Program-made: the position numbers and the translations under genes | Shown: positions 1-8,900 of the stretch, piece after piece | Numbering within the stretch: the first letter of the stretch is position 1 | Layout of the letters: each line of letters starts with the position of its first letter | Notes under the pieces: generated by a model | Told to the model about the DNA's origin: nothing | Seen by the model: the letters and a program-made list of their open reading frames with translations, nothing else | Databases searched by the model: none | Assembly: GCA_031278095.1 (NCBI GenBank) | Contig: JAITLC010000010.1 | Location: 1-46,806 of the forward strand | Source of the DNA: Treponema sp. | GTDB taxonomy: Bacteria > Spirochaetota > Spirochaetia > Treponematales > Breznakiellaceae | DNA length: 46,806 nucleotides | Direction: 5' to 3'

Positions 1-1243
1 TGGCGGTCATCTTCCCCAGGAACATGGAGGCCATGTCCGCGCCGAATTCCATCCACTGATCGTTGGTGTATTTGGTTCCGGTCTGGAGCACCGCCTGGAT
101 GTTTTTCTGCCGGTCGGTGATCCCCGCCATAAAGGCTTCCTCCTCTTTGGTCCAGTGCTGTTTTACCGGTACGGTTACGTCAATGTTGGTCCATTCGGCA
201 GTACCGTCCAGTTTGATCTGGAGATTTTCGGGACGAGTGTAGAAGCGGAAGAATTCCTTTACCGCATCGGGGTATTTGGTCTGGGCGCAGGCGAAGATCG
301 CAGGCCCGGAAGGATTGGTGGGGAAGGTGTTGTTGTCCAGGAAGCGGAGGAGGAAAATCCCCATTTCATCCTTAAATTCGGGATACTCGGAACGGATCTG
401 GGAAATGGCAGCGGAAGAAGCCACCGCCATGGCGGCCTGCCTGGTGGCGAAAGCCTCGTTCTGGTCAGCCCCGGTGTTGGACATATAGTACCTGCCGTAA
501 TACCCCTTCTGGGCAAAGCTGTTGATCTGGTTCAGCACAGTCTCGAAGTCGGCCACGTCGGTGAATTTGCGGGTGTTCTCGTTAAGAGCCTTGTAGAGTC
601 CGGGGTTCCGTTCCTCATACCGGGGGCCAATCTGGAAGAAGGGGAGCTGGTGGTGCCAGCCGTCGGCTACGTACTCGTAAATGGGAACGATCCCCGCGTC
701 CAGGATCTTTTGGCAGGCCGCGTCCATCTCGGCGAAGGTCTCCGGGGCCTTGCTAATCCCCAGCTCGTTAAACAGGGTCTTGTTGTACACATAGATGAAC
801 TCCGGAGAATTGTACCAGATCATAAGGCCGTAGACCTTGCCGTTGTAGGACACCGCGGGTATCCTGCTCTGGGGCATCACGTTGATCCAGCTTTCGCCGC
901 TCATATCAAGAAGGTACTTTTCGGGATCGATGGTGGCGGTTTTAATCGTGAATTCGTTGGTCTGAACCATGAAGAGATCCGGCCCCTCCCCGGAACTGAG
1001 CCGGGCCTTGATAAGGTCGTGGTGCTGGGCCGCTGGAATGACCTGGAGATCCACGCCGATCCCCGTGGTTTCCTTGAATTTCTTGATGAGCGCCTCGTCC
1101 CCCGGCCAGGTCCAGCCCTGGGATACCATCCAGGTAAGGGTAGGCCCGGCGCCGACGGCGCTTCTCTGTCTGCCGCCCCCGGCCCATGCCGTCATGGACA
1201 GCACAAGAAGCAGGCCCAGGGTTACAATACATATCCGTTTCAT
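1..1243 (-). CDS. Family 1 extracellular solute-binding protein of a sugar ABC importer (3' end outside window)
   Basis: This protein would capture a sugar or oligosaccharide outside the inner membrane and hand it to two permeases. Reading leftward from the ATG at 1243, the N-terminus is MKRICIVTLGLLLVLSMTAWAGGG, a basic start, a hydrophobic stretch and a small-residue end, which is a signal peptide. The mature part has the family 1 pattern: a pair of lobes with the segments DLFMVQTNEF, YNGKVYGL, YNKTLFNELGI and a late AMAVASSAAI region. About 414 residues are in the window and the stop lies to the left. A GGAGG site lies 6 bases before the ATG. It sits 55 bp downstream of a LacI-type repressor gene on the same strand, so the two are probably co-transcribed and sugar-induced. 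The permeases are expected left of the window. The substrate cannot be read from the sequence. Confidence 0.88.
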   Translation of the reverse strand, partial: MKRICIVTLGLLLVLSMTAWAGGGRQRSAVGAGPTLTWMVSQGWTWPGDEALIKKFKETTGIGVDLQVIPAAQHHDLIKARLSSGEGPDLFMVQTNEFTIKTATIDPEKYLLDMSGESWINVMPQSRIPAVSYNGKVYGLMIWYNSPEFIYVYNKTLFNELGISKAPETFAEMDAACQKILDAGIVPIYEYVADGWHHQLPFFQIGPRYEERNPGLYKALNENTRKFTDVADFETVLNQINSFAQKGYYGRYYMSNTGADQNEAFATRQAAMAVASSAAISQIRSEYPEFKDEMGIFLLRFLDNNTFPTNPSGPAIFACAQTKYPDAVKEFFRFYTRPENLQIKLDGTAEWTNIDVTVPVKQHWTKEEEAFMAGITDRQKNIQAVLQTGTKYTNDQWMEFGADMASMFLGKMTA

Positions 1244-1298
1244 ACAAATTCCTCCGAACAAAAAATTAAGCGGATCGCCAAGAATCCGCAGGATATCC

Positions 1299-2309
1299 TT
1301 ATTTGCCTCTGGTGGAACCCCGTTCCACCAGACTCCCCGGCAGAATCATGTGGAAGGGAGTAACCCGCTTCCGGTGAAGTATTTCCAGCAGCAGCTTGGC
1401 CGCCTCGTACCCGTGCCGGTGGCTGTTAAAATCGATAATGGTCAAAGAAGGAACCGTACAGATTCCCAGTACCGTCCCCCCCATGCTCAAAATTTCAAGC
1501 TTCCCGGGAATGTCGATCCTGAGGTTCCGGGCCGCCCGGATCACCCCCTGGGCCAGTACCTCGTTGGCGGTAACCACCGCGGTATAACGCCGGTTTTCGC
1601 CGAGGAGCCTTTTCACCAGTTCAAAGGCCTCTTCCATACCGGCAGGGGCATAGAAGTGATCCTCTTCGTTAAAAACCAGACCGTGCCGGGTATAGGCCAT
1701 GCGAAAACCGTCAAGACGGTGCTGGCTCTGGGTCATGGTCTCCGGCATATTGAGGTAGAGAATCCGCCGGTGCCCCCGGGCGAGAAAAAAATCCGCCCCC
1801 TGAAACCCTATGCCCCGCATATCCACGTCAACATAAAAAACCGAACCGGTTTTTTCCGAGGCTCCCAGGATCACAAAGGGGATGTTCCGCTCCTGAAATT
1901 CATCCTCAAAACGGTGATCCTTCCGGGGATTGCAGAGAATGATCCCATCCGCCATTTCCATGCTTTTGAGAAAGTGGCTGTGGGACTCGGCATCCCCGTA
2001 GACCAGGCGGCTGAACATCAGTTGGTACCCGTCTTCCGCCAGACAGTCCATGATCCCGTTCATGAGCCCCAGGTAGTAGATGTTGTCCGAGAGATCCCCA
2101 TTTTCCATGCTGACACACATATTGACGATTTTTTTAGCCCCTCCCCGGAAGGCGGCATGGAGGGGGGTATAGTTCAGTTTCTTCGCGGCTTCGGCGATCT
2201 TCTCCGCCACAGGAGCGGAGATCTTTTTGCGTCCCGAAAAGTAATAGCTCACCGTTGCCGGGCTTACCCCGGCGGAAGCGGCAATATCCGCCAGCGTGGC
2301 CTGCTTCAA
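1299..2309 (-). CDS. LacI-family transcriptional repressor
   Basis: Predicted DNA-binding repressor, 336 residues. Residues 3-48 form the LacI helix-turn-helix (TLADIAASAGVSPATVSYYF) followed by the hinge; residues 60-330 are the periplasmic-binding-protein-like effector domain, with GIILCNPR and a final LVERGS. The start is TTG, chosen because the HTH begins directly after it and a GGGGGAG site lies about 7 bases upstream. It is the first gene of a leftward unit whose next gene is an ABC sugar-binding protein, so it most likely represses that importer and itself until a sugar ligand binds. A perfect dyad sits 40 bp upstream of its start codon. The ligand is unknown. The role as local regulator is inference from position. 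Confidence 0.9.
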   Translation of the reverse strand: MKQATLADIAASAGVSPATVSYYFSGRKKISAPVAEKIAEAAKKLNYTPLHAAFRGGAKKIVNMCVSMENGDLSDNIYYLGLMNGIMDCLAEDGYQLMFSRLVYGDAESHSHFLKSMEMADGIILCNPRKDHRFEDEFQERNIPFVILGASEKTGSVFYVDVDMRGIGFQGADFFLARGHRRILYLNMPETMTQSQHRLDGFRMAYTRHGLVFNEEDHFYAPAGMEEAFELVKRLLGENRRYTAVVTANEVLAQGVIRAARNLRIDIPGKLEILSMGGTVLGICTVPSLTIIDFNSHRHGYEAAKLLLEILHRKRVTPFHMILPGSLVERGSTRGK

Positions 2310-2348
2310 AACTTTCTCCCCCGGAACCTGTACCCTGTTTCCAAAATA

Positions 2349-2363
2349 GGTTAATAATTAACC
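2349..2363. promoter_or_regulatory. Candidate LacI-type operator (GGTTAAT-A-ATTAACC)
   Basis: A 15-base palindrome with 7-base perfect arms and a single central base lies 40 bp upstream of the LacI-family start codon. The half-site ATTAACC occurs twice more in the same gap, at 2387-2393 and 2448-2454. Dyads of this size next to a LacI-family gene are commonly autoregulatory operators. The rest of the 2310-2607 gap is AT-rich and carries the family III palindrome listed separately; a possible -10 (TATAGT, 2510-2515) faces the HD gene. Confidence 0.55.
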
Positions 2364-2545
2364 ATAAAATGATTTTTTATTCAAATATTAACCTAATGAT
2401 GATTATTATACCTATATTTCAGGATTTGTAAAGCACAAAATTTAAAAATTAACCGGAGACCCTTGATGTACCCGCAGGTCGTGCATAATCATTTTTACAG
2501 AAAGTCGTGTATAGTGCCGTCTGCCATTTTGTGCTATGGTTCTGG

Positions 2546-2564
2546 CATGAAACTTCGTTTTATG
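2546..2564. repeat. Family III short palindrome (CATGAAAC-TTC-GTTTTATG)
   Basis: A 19-base near-perfect hairpin upstream of the HD gene. A 33-base stretch starting at 2545 closely matches (27 of 33 by eye) the stretch starting at 5907 inside the Gfo/Idh gene, so this is a dispersed repeat and not a chance dyad. Confidence 0.6.
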
Positions 2565-2607
2565 TTCGATTTTACTCTGCGGCTCCGCCGCCTACATAGA
2601 GGTTAAC

Positions 2608-3885
2608 ATGAAAAGTCCGGTAATGGATGTCCTGAGGGAAGGCTACAGCAGGCCTATCCGGGACGTGCTCTGGGGGCATGTGTACCTGAGTCCCGGCATG
2701 GAGGCCCTCACCGGCGCCGCACCCTTCATGCGGCTTCACCGGATCTTTCAGTTGGGGCCTGTATACTGCGCATATCCGGGCGCAACACATACCAGGGCGG
2801 GGCATTCCATCGGGGTGTACCATCTTTCCCGGCGGCTCCTTCTATATCTTGCCGAACGGGGGGCGGACAAGTGGCTTAGCCCTTCCGGAGCCCGCTCCTT
2901 CATCTGCGCAGGGCTTCTCCACGATCTCGGACACTTCCCCTATGCCCATTCCCTCAAGGAACTGCCGCTGAAGTCCCACGAAAAACTCACCGGGGAGGCC
3001 ATCCGGGCCGAACCCCTGCGGAGCCTTATCGGCAAGGCCGGAGCGGAACCGGATATCTGTGCGGCCATTGTGGATACCTCCCTTCCTGCGGGCAGTGCTG
3101 AGATCGGTTTTTACCGGAAACTGCTTTCCGGCGCTCTTGACCCGGACAAACTGGATTACCTTAACCGGGACGCCCGTTACTGCGGAGTACCCTACGGCGC
3201 CCAGGATGTGGACTTTATACTTTCCCGGCTTTACCCTCACCCGGACAGGGGTGTGGACATAGATTCCAGAGGCATACCAAGTATCGAATCGATCCTTTTT
3301 TCCAAATACCTTATGTACCGTACCGTTTACTGGCATCATGCGGTACGTTCCGCTACGGCGATGATCAAAAAAAGCCTCCTTTCGGGTCTTGAAGGAAAGT
3401 TTCTCGCCCCCGAAGAACTTTACGGTCTTGACGATCAGGGCCTTTTTAGCCTGCTTGAAAAGCGGCGTTACCCGCTGGCCTCTCTGGGCGCTAGGGTGAG
3501 GGACGGCTCTCTCTATGTTTTGGGCGCCAAAATTCCCTTTTCCGAGGAAAAACATCATCTATTGCAGGATATTTCCCGGCGTTCCCGGTATGAAGAAGCC
3601 CTTGCGGCGGCCCTTTCTTCCGGAACAGGTAAAAAAATTCTACCGGAAGCCCTCATCATTGATATACCCGAACAGGTATCCTTTGAAACCGGCCTCTTTG
3701 TACAGGATGAGGGAAAAGCCTTTGCAGAAAGTTCCAGCGCCTTCAGGCCGGGACTCGTAAAATCTTTTATAAAATCCCTCCATATTATCAGAATTTTTAT
3801 GGACGCAGAGGCCGGTTTTGGGTTAAACTTGAAAACCGAACTATATAAAGTCTTGCATAATGAAAAAAATTGGTTACAGTTATAG
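2608..3885 (+). CDS. HD-domain phosphohydrolase
   Basis: Predicted metal-dependent HD-superfamily hydrolase of 425 residues, in the group related to dGTPases and YdhJ-like proteins; the substrate is a nucleotide or other phosphoester that cannot be named here. The HD signature is visible: His residues in the THTRAGHSIGVYHLS segment near residue 61-66, the His-Asp pair in LLHDLGHFPYAHS (about 105-106), a SHEKLTGEAI segment near 124, and a late Asp in ALDPDKLDYLNRDA around 180. The second half is less conserved and contains no recognised domain. It starts at an ATG after an AGAGG site and is followed 15 bp later by a ComFB-domain gene on the same strand, so the two are probably one transcript. 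Confidence 0.85.
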   Translation: MKSPVMDVLREGYSRPIRDVLWGHVYLSPGMEALTGAAPFMRLHRIFQLGPVYCAYPGATHTRAGHSIGVYHLSRRLLLYLAERGADKWLSPSGARSFICAGLLHDLGHFPYAHSLKELPLKSHEKLTGEAIRAEPLRSLIGKAGAEPDICAAIVDTSLPAGSAEIGFYRKLLSGALDPDKLDYLNRDARYCGVPYGAQDVDFILSRLYPHPDRGVDIDSRGIPSIESILFSKYLMYRTVYWHHAVRSATAMIKKSLLSGLEGKFLAPEELYGLDDQGLFSLLEKRRYPLASLGARVRDGSLYVLGAKIPFSEEKHHLLQDISRRSRYEEALAAALSSGTGKKILPEALIIDIPEQVSFETGLFVQDEGKAFAESSSAFRPGLVKSFIKSLHIIRIFMDAEAGFGLNLKTELYKVLHNEKNWLQL

Positions 3886-3900
3886 GTGGGAGAATATAGA

Positions 3901-4617
3901 ATGAAGATCCATAATACTACTGAAGATATTGTATTTTCTGAAGTAGATAAAATCTTTGAAGCGATAGAAAAAGAAGGCAATCCGGAAAAATTCTCTTTGA
4001 ATGATCAGTGCCGAATGGATATCATCTGCTATGTGCTCAACCGGTCTGAACCGAGGTACATCGTTTCCAACCGCGGCGTTGCCCGGGTAGAACAGGACAG
4101 CTTTGAAAAACAGCAGAAAGAGGCTGATATTGCCACTCTGGTATACGATGGCATCAAACGGGTGAACCATACTATGCGGCCCAGAACCGAAGGCAGTGCC
4201 TTCCGAATAGGCACCGGTATCGCCCCGGATACCCCGGTCTATAACATACCCACTATCGTAGGCCGCCTCTTTAGCGGTATAAATTTTTCTCCCATGTCGG
4301 GGATCAGCGTGGAACTCTGGCAGGATGGCAAACTGGTTACCATGAAGGATGAAAACTGGCAAAACCCCTACAACATGGTTTCCAATACGGCCGGAACTTT
4401 CACCTTCTGGCCCGCCCCCCTGTCCGCCGAGACCCAGGGGCTTCGCAGGATCTTTGAATACTCGGTAAAAATTGAAGCGCCGGGCTTCGAGACCCTCGGC
4501 CACCGCTTCAGCGTTCCGGTGATGAGTGAACTCCTTTCCAATTCATCTTTTTCCATGGACAGAACTTTCAAGCTTCCCGATCTCTACATGTTCCCCCCCG
4601 GGGATGAAGAAGACTAA
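3901..4617 (+). CDS. ComFB-domain protein with a C-terminal extension
   Basis: About 238 residues. The first 75 residues match the ComFB (late competence development) family: an acidic helix VFSEVDKIFEAI, then QCRMDIICYVLNRSEPRYIV, close to the family pattern CxxCRxDVxAxALNxLPPRYVV. ComFB proteins have been reported to bind cyclic dinucleotides in cyanobacteria and Bacillus, so a second-messenger receptor role is possible (family knowledge, not shown here). The remaining 150 or so residues have a beta-rich look (FTFWPAPLSAETQGLRRIFEYSVKI) and I recognise no domain. A GTG further up (3886) is in frame, but the ATG at 3901 has GGTGGGAG at the right distance, so it is preferred. The stop codon overlaps the inverted repeat at 4616. 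Confidence 0.7.
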   Translation: MKIHNTTEDIVFSEVDKIFEAIEKEGNPEKFSLNDQCRMDIICYVLNRSEPRYIVSNRGVARVEQDSFEKQQKEADIATLVYDGIKRVNHTMRPRTEGSAFRIGTGIAPDTPVYNIPTIVGRLFSGINFSPMSGISVELWQDGKLVTMKDENWQNPYNMVSNTAGTFTFWPAPLSAETQGLRRIFEYSVKIEAPGFETLGHRFSVPVMSELLSNSSFSMDRTFKLPDLYMFPPGDEED

Positions 4618-4660
4618 TTCGTGTCTGTCCATAATGCGGCATTATAGACAGACACGAATT
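4616..4660. repeat. Family II inverted repeat, also a likely two-way terminator
   Basis: A 45-base near-perfect palindrome: 22-base arms beginning AATTCGTGTCTGTC, one central base and a single mismatch (C opposite A on this strand, G.U in RNA from the other strand). It starts within the stop codon of the ComFB gene and ends exactly on the discriminator base of the convergent tRNA-Pro. It lacks a long T run, but its position between converging genes suits a terminator. The GTCTGTCC...GGACAGAC core recurs at 29605-29732 and 45478-45512. Confidence 0.75.
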
Positions 4661-4732
4661 CGGGATGGGCAGATTTGAACTGCCGGTTCCTTGCTCCCAA
4701 AGCAAGTGCCTTAGCCACTAGGCTACATCCCG
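4660..4732 (-). tRNA. tRNA-Pro (anticodon TGG)
   Basis: Reading leftward, the 7-bp acceptor stem is CGGGATG/CATCCCG, the anticodon arm is CTTGC-TTTGGGA-GCAAG giving anticodon TGG, and the T arm contains GTTCAAATC. The C1-G72 pair is typical of bacterial tRNA-Pro. The discriminator is A and CCA is not encoded. The family II palindrome begins at once after the 3' end. Confidence 0.95.
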
Positions 4733-4739
4733 CAGGTTT

Positions 4740-4768
4740 ACTGTAGCAAAAACAGAAGAAAAATTCAA
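4740..4768 (-). promoter_or_regulatory. Sigma-70-type promoter for tRNA-Pro
   Basis: On the minus strand TTGAAT is followed 17 bases later by TACAGT, with a TGC just before it (extended -10). The -10 ends 7 bases before the tRNA. The rest of the 4769-4903 gap has only a small GTTCCA-GTTTA-TGGAAC hairpin at 4816-4832 that resembles the family I repeats. Confidence 0.6.
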
Positions 4769-4903
4769 AGGCCGATTTGACCCGGGGCGCCGGGGGTTAC
4801 TATATCTTCCCTCCTGTTCCAGTTTATGGAACCCGCTGTTACAACCATGTTTGGATACCAAATGGACAAGAGCATAAAATGTGATCGAATTGAAAACGGC
4901 TAT

Positions 4904-5953
4904 TCAGATTCTGCCGGTAACCGATTGGAGGTACTCTACTGCCGCAAGGCCATCTAGGGCGCTGGAACGGGGGCGGCGGTTTCTGTTCCGGACGCAGGCT
5001 GCGGCATCGGCCGTCATGCCGGCAAAGCAGCCGGTGGGCCCAGGGAAAGTTTCGTCTGTTTTTTTGAGGGAACGGAACTTTTCCGCATAGGGACTTACAT
5101 CGCTCTCCCAGACTTCAAAAATTCCGTTCCCTATCCTGAGCCTGCCCCGTTCGCAGGAAAACTCCATCTCGAAAACAAGATGATCTCTCCCAGCCCCAAG
5201 TTCAATGACAAAGGGCACGGAAGCTTTTGAGTTTCCGCCGCCGGTACTGTTTATGCTGCCTACAAGCCAGGTGGTTCCCGTTTTGCCGCCAAGTTTTGAG
5301 CCCCAGCATCTTTCATGTTTGAGAAATCCTCCGCTTAGAAACATGAGGGCGTCGGCCAGGTGTGTGCCGTCGTGCCAGAGCATCTCATTCAAACGGCGGT
5401 TCTTCCCGAAGTAGAGGCAGGCCCTTGCGCCGAGGAGGGCGCCCAGGTTGCCGCCGTCGAGAATCTCCTTCATCCTGATATAGTCCGCGGAATAGCGGCG
5501 TTCGTGGTTGGTTAAAATTTTGATCTTCCCGGATTGATGGAGGGCTGCAATGGAACGGGCGGACTTGAGGTTGTCTGCAAGAGGCTTCTCGCAGACAACA
5601 AGCGGAACGCCGCAAGAGGCGGCAAGGCGGCAGTAGAAGAGGTGACTGTCCGGATGGGTTGCTATATGAAGGATTTCCGGTCCGTGTTCCGCAAGCATGG
5701 ATTCCGCATCGGCATAAACGGGAACCTGCCAGCGCCGGGCAAAAAGCCGCCGCCGCTCTTCATCGATATCGCAGCCTGCAACAAGGAGACAGTCCGGGTT
5801 TGCGGTAACGGCTCCTGCATGGGTTGCGGGTTTTTCCCGAAGGCTGTCATCCTCAAGAAGGCTGGCGATACGCCCGAGGCCTACTATGGCAATCTTTATC
5901 TTTTCAGCATGAAACTTCGTTTCATGGCCGATTCTGTTCCCGGAATTAGCCAC
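4904..5953 (-). CDS. Gfo/Idh/MocA-family oxidoreductase
   Basis: Predicted cytoplasmic NAD(P)-dependent sugar or cyclitol dehydrogenase, 349 residues. The N-terminal Rossmann fold starts at KIKIAIVGLGR (about residues 18-28), followed by HIATHPDSH and CEKPLADN, the latter carrying the EKP motif conserved in this family; NHERRYSADY follows, then the C-terminal beta-sheet domain. It begins at GTG, 3 bp after the stop of the RND gene and with AAGGA upstream, so it is the last gene of the efflux operon. The first 17 residues before the Rossmann strand are unusual and include the peptide HETKFHA encoded by a short palindrome (5908-5926). Its link to efflux is not obvious; the substrate is unknown. 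Confidence 0.85.
   Translation of the reverse strand: MANSGNRIGHETKFHAEKIKIAIVGLGRIASLLEDDSLREKPATHAGAVTANPDCLLVAGCDIDEERRRLFARRWQVPVYADAESMLAEHGPEILHIATHPDSHLFYCRLAASCGVPLVVCEKPLADNLKSARSIAALHQSGKIKILTNHERRYSADYIRMKEILDGGNLGALLGARACLYFGKNRRLNEMLWHDGTHLADALMFLSGGFLKHERCWGSKLGGKTGTTWLVGSINSTGGGNSKASVPFVIELGAGRDHLVFEMEFSCERGRLRIGNGIFEVWESDVSPYAEKFRSLKKTDETFPGPTGCFAGMTADAAACVRNRNRRPRSSALDGLAAVEYLQSVTGRI
5908..5926. repeat. Family III palindrome inside a coding region (CATGAAAC-TTC-GTTTCATG)
   Basis: Perfect 8-base arms around TTC, within the N-terminal codons of the Gfo/Idh gene. Read in the gene frame it gives H-E-T-K-F-H. The flanks also match the copy at 2546-2564. Confidence 0.65.
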
Positions 5954-5956
5954 CGA

Positions 5957-8900
5957 TCATTCCTTGGCGTTTTTATTCGTTTTTTTATCATGCCTGGAAT
6001 TGAGGAGCGAGTACATCACCGGAGTTACAAAGAGGGTCATGACCGAACAAACGGAAAGTCCGCCGACAAAGGTCTTGCCGATGGGCTGGATGGTATCAGC
6101 TCCGGCGCCGGGGAAGAAGCCAATGGGAACCATGCCCAGAATAGTGGTAAGGCTGGTCATCAGGATGGGGCGCAGGCGGTTTCGTCCCGCTTCGATACAG
6201 GCCTCCCGGACTTTAAGACCACGGGCCCGCAGGGTGTTGGTATAATCCACAAGGACGATTCCGTTATTCACCACCACACCTACCAGGGCGACAATGCCTA
6301 CTACGCTGAACATGGACATTGCCTGCCCTGAGAGTTTGTAGATCCATATCACCCCAATCAAAAGGAGCGGAATGGAAAAGAAGATGATCAGGGGATCCAC
6401 AAAGGATTCAAACTGGCTTGCCATGAGCCCGAAGACCAGGAACACTGCCGCGGCAATGATAAAGGCGAAACGTCCGTAGTAGCCGCGGATCTGCGCAGCC
6501 TCCCCCAGATAACGGACTGTTACCCCTTCACGGGGTACCAGGTACTCTTTTACCGTCGCCTCAAGCCGCTGCTGCATGTCCGTTGCGGCGATTCCCGGCG
6601 GCAGATCTCCCGTGATGCGGATCACGCGTTCCCGGTTTTCCCGGCGGATGGAAGAGGGAGAACGGCTTTCGGATATCCGGGCAAGATTTGAAAGGGCAAT
6701 GCGGTCTCCGTTGCGGCTCATGACAAAAACGGCATCGAGGTTGGGCAGTCCCCGGCGGTCTTCATCCCGGAGCATCACATCCGCATCAACAAGCCTTTCC
6801 CCCAGGGTGATGGTGGTAGCGGTAGTACCATCCATGGCGGTACGGATCTCGGCGGCGATGGCGGCAAGAGAGACGCCCATGGCGCTGGCCCTGTCCCGGT
6901 CAATCTCCACCCGGAGTTGGGGGGCCCCTTCATCAATATTCACCGCAGCGTTTTCAACCTCCGGGAGATACCGGACTATGATCCCCAGGATCTCATTTGC
7001 GCTCTCCATGATCGCCGCGTAATCCCGTGAGCTTACGGTAATCTCCACTGCCGACGTGTTGCCCATGCCGCGGCCTGCACGGAAGGAAAGCCGCGCTCCG
7101 GGCAGACCCCGGAAGTAGGAGGCCAGTTTCTGCTGGATGCTCGCCGGGGTATCGATCTGCAGAGCCGGTTCGGGCAAGGTGATCTGGAAGGTCCCCTGAT
7201 TGGTTCCGCTCTGCCGGGCGGTGAGGATAAGATTTATGTAACCCTGCACTTCTTTTTTAACAATCTCCTCAAGGTCGAGAAGCATCTGCTCGGTTGTTTC
7301 GATGGTGGTGCCCTGCGGCATGGACACATTCATTGTTACGTTGTCGTCTGTTCTGGTACGTATGTACATGTTCATGCCGATACCCTGGAACTGGAGCAGG
7401 GAAAAACAAAGGATAGCCAGCACCAGCAGTATCACTACGGCCCGGTGCGAGAGACAGTACTCCAGCCCTTTTTTGTAGACCGAATCAAGCCTGGTAAAAA
7501 GACCTTCCGAACGGTCGTCAAGGAAACGTAGGAGGGCAAACCTGAGGGGCCGCTGTTTGCGGGTATTCAGCTTGAGGATCGAACCACAGAGGCTCGGCAC
7601 CAGGGTAACCGCCACCACCAGGGAACATATCAGCGAGATACACACGGTAAAGATCAGATCGCTGAAGAGCTGCCCCATCTGTTCAAGATCGTTCTTCCAG
7701 ATGATAAGGGGAATGAAGACACAGAGGGTGGTAGCGGAAGATGTGGAGATCGCCCGGATCATCTCCCTGCTGCCCAGAATTGCGGCAATGGCAGGCTTCG
7801 CCCCCCGTTCCCGGTAGGTGTGAACATTCTCCAGGATTACGATGGAGCCGTCCATGGTCATGCCCAGCCCCATGATGAGACCCGTCATGGTAAGGAGATT
7901 GAGGGTAAAACCGAAGATCGCCATGAACATGATCGTGAGGAGTATGGAAACAGGGATCGACAATCCTATGATGAGGGTTCCCTTTATGTTTCGGAGAAAT
8001 ATGAAGAGGATCAGCATGGCAAGCAGGGCGCCCTGTATGGCATTGGAGTAGACCTGATTCAGAGTGGCGCTGATCATGGTGGTATTATCGGAAAGCACCT
8101 CAAGAGAAATGCCCCGGGGAAGTTGCGTATTGATCTCTTCCAGGGCTTCCTTAACCCGGCCGGCTACCTGAACCTGGTTGGAATCGCTTTCGCTGGTAAC
8201 CTGAATGTAGACCCCGCTCATGCCGTTCACATAGACGCGGGCCGCATTGTCGTTGTAGGCAAGGCTCACCTCGGCAATGTCTTCAAGACGGAGTACCACG
8301 GAACGGTTTGCGCTGATTCCCCCCTGCCCCGCAGGAATATCGGTAACCTTGACCACGAGGCGTTTTACCTGATCCACGCTGGTAAGTTGTTCCTCGGTCA
8401 TGATCTGGTATTCCCGTGTTCCCCGCCTAAGGTTTCCCCCGGAGGAGAGGATGCTCTGGCCTTTAAGGGCAGTGGTAACGTCATTCAGGGTGATCTTGAA
8501 TGCGGCAAGACGGTTCAGGGAAACGGCAACCTTGACTATCTGGGTGGTGCCGCCGGTAACTTCAGCGGAGGCGACCCCGTCGATCCGCTCGATGTTGGCC
8601 TGGATCTCGTCCTCGGCAAAGATACGCAGCTGATCCGGCGGATAGTTGCCCCGGACAACAAGCCGCATGATGGGCATGGCGCTCATGTCAAAGCGGCGGA
8701 CTATGGGGGACTCTGTCCCATCGGGCAGGGAGTTTGCCAGACGGTTGAGCAGAGTCTGGGCATCGGTTACCGCCTTGTCCATGTCCGTGCCGTAGGCGAA
8801 CTCCAGATTGATGAAGCTGGCTTCAAACTGGGAATTGCTGGTCATGTTGACCAGCCCCCTGGAAGAAGCAAGCGAACGTTCCAGCCTTTCGGTAACGTTG

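Noticed and set aside
155..2354. Long plus-strand open frames across 155-2354
   Set aside because: They are antisense to the solute-binding protein and LacI genes, which have clear domains, signal peptide and ribosome sites on the minus strand.
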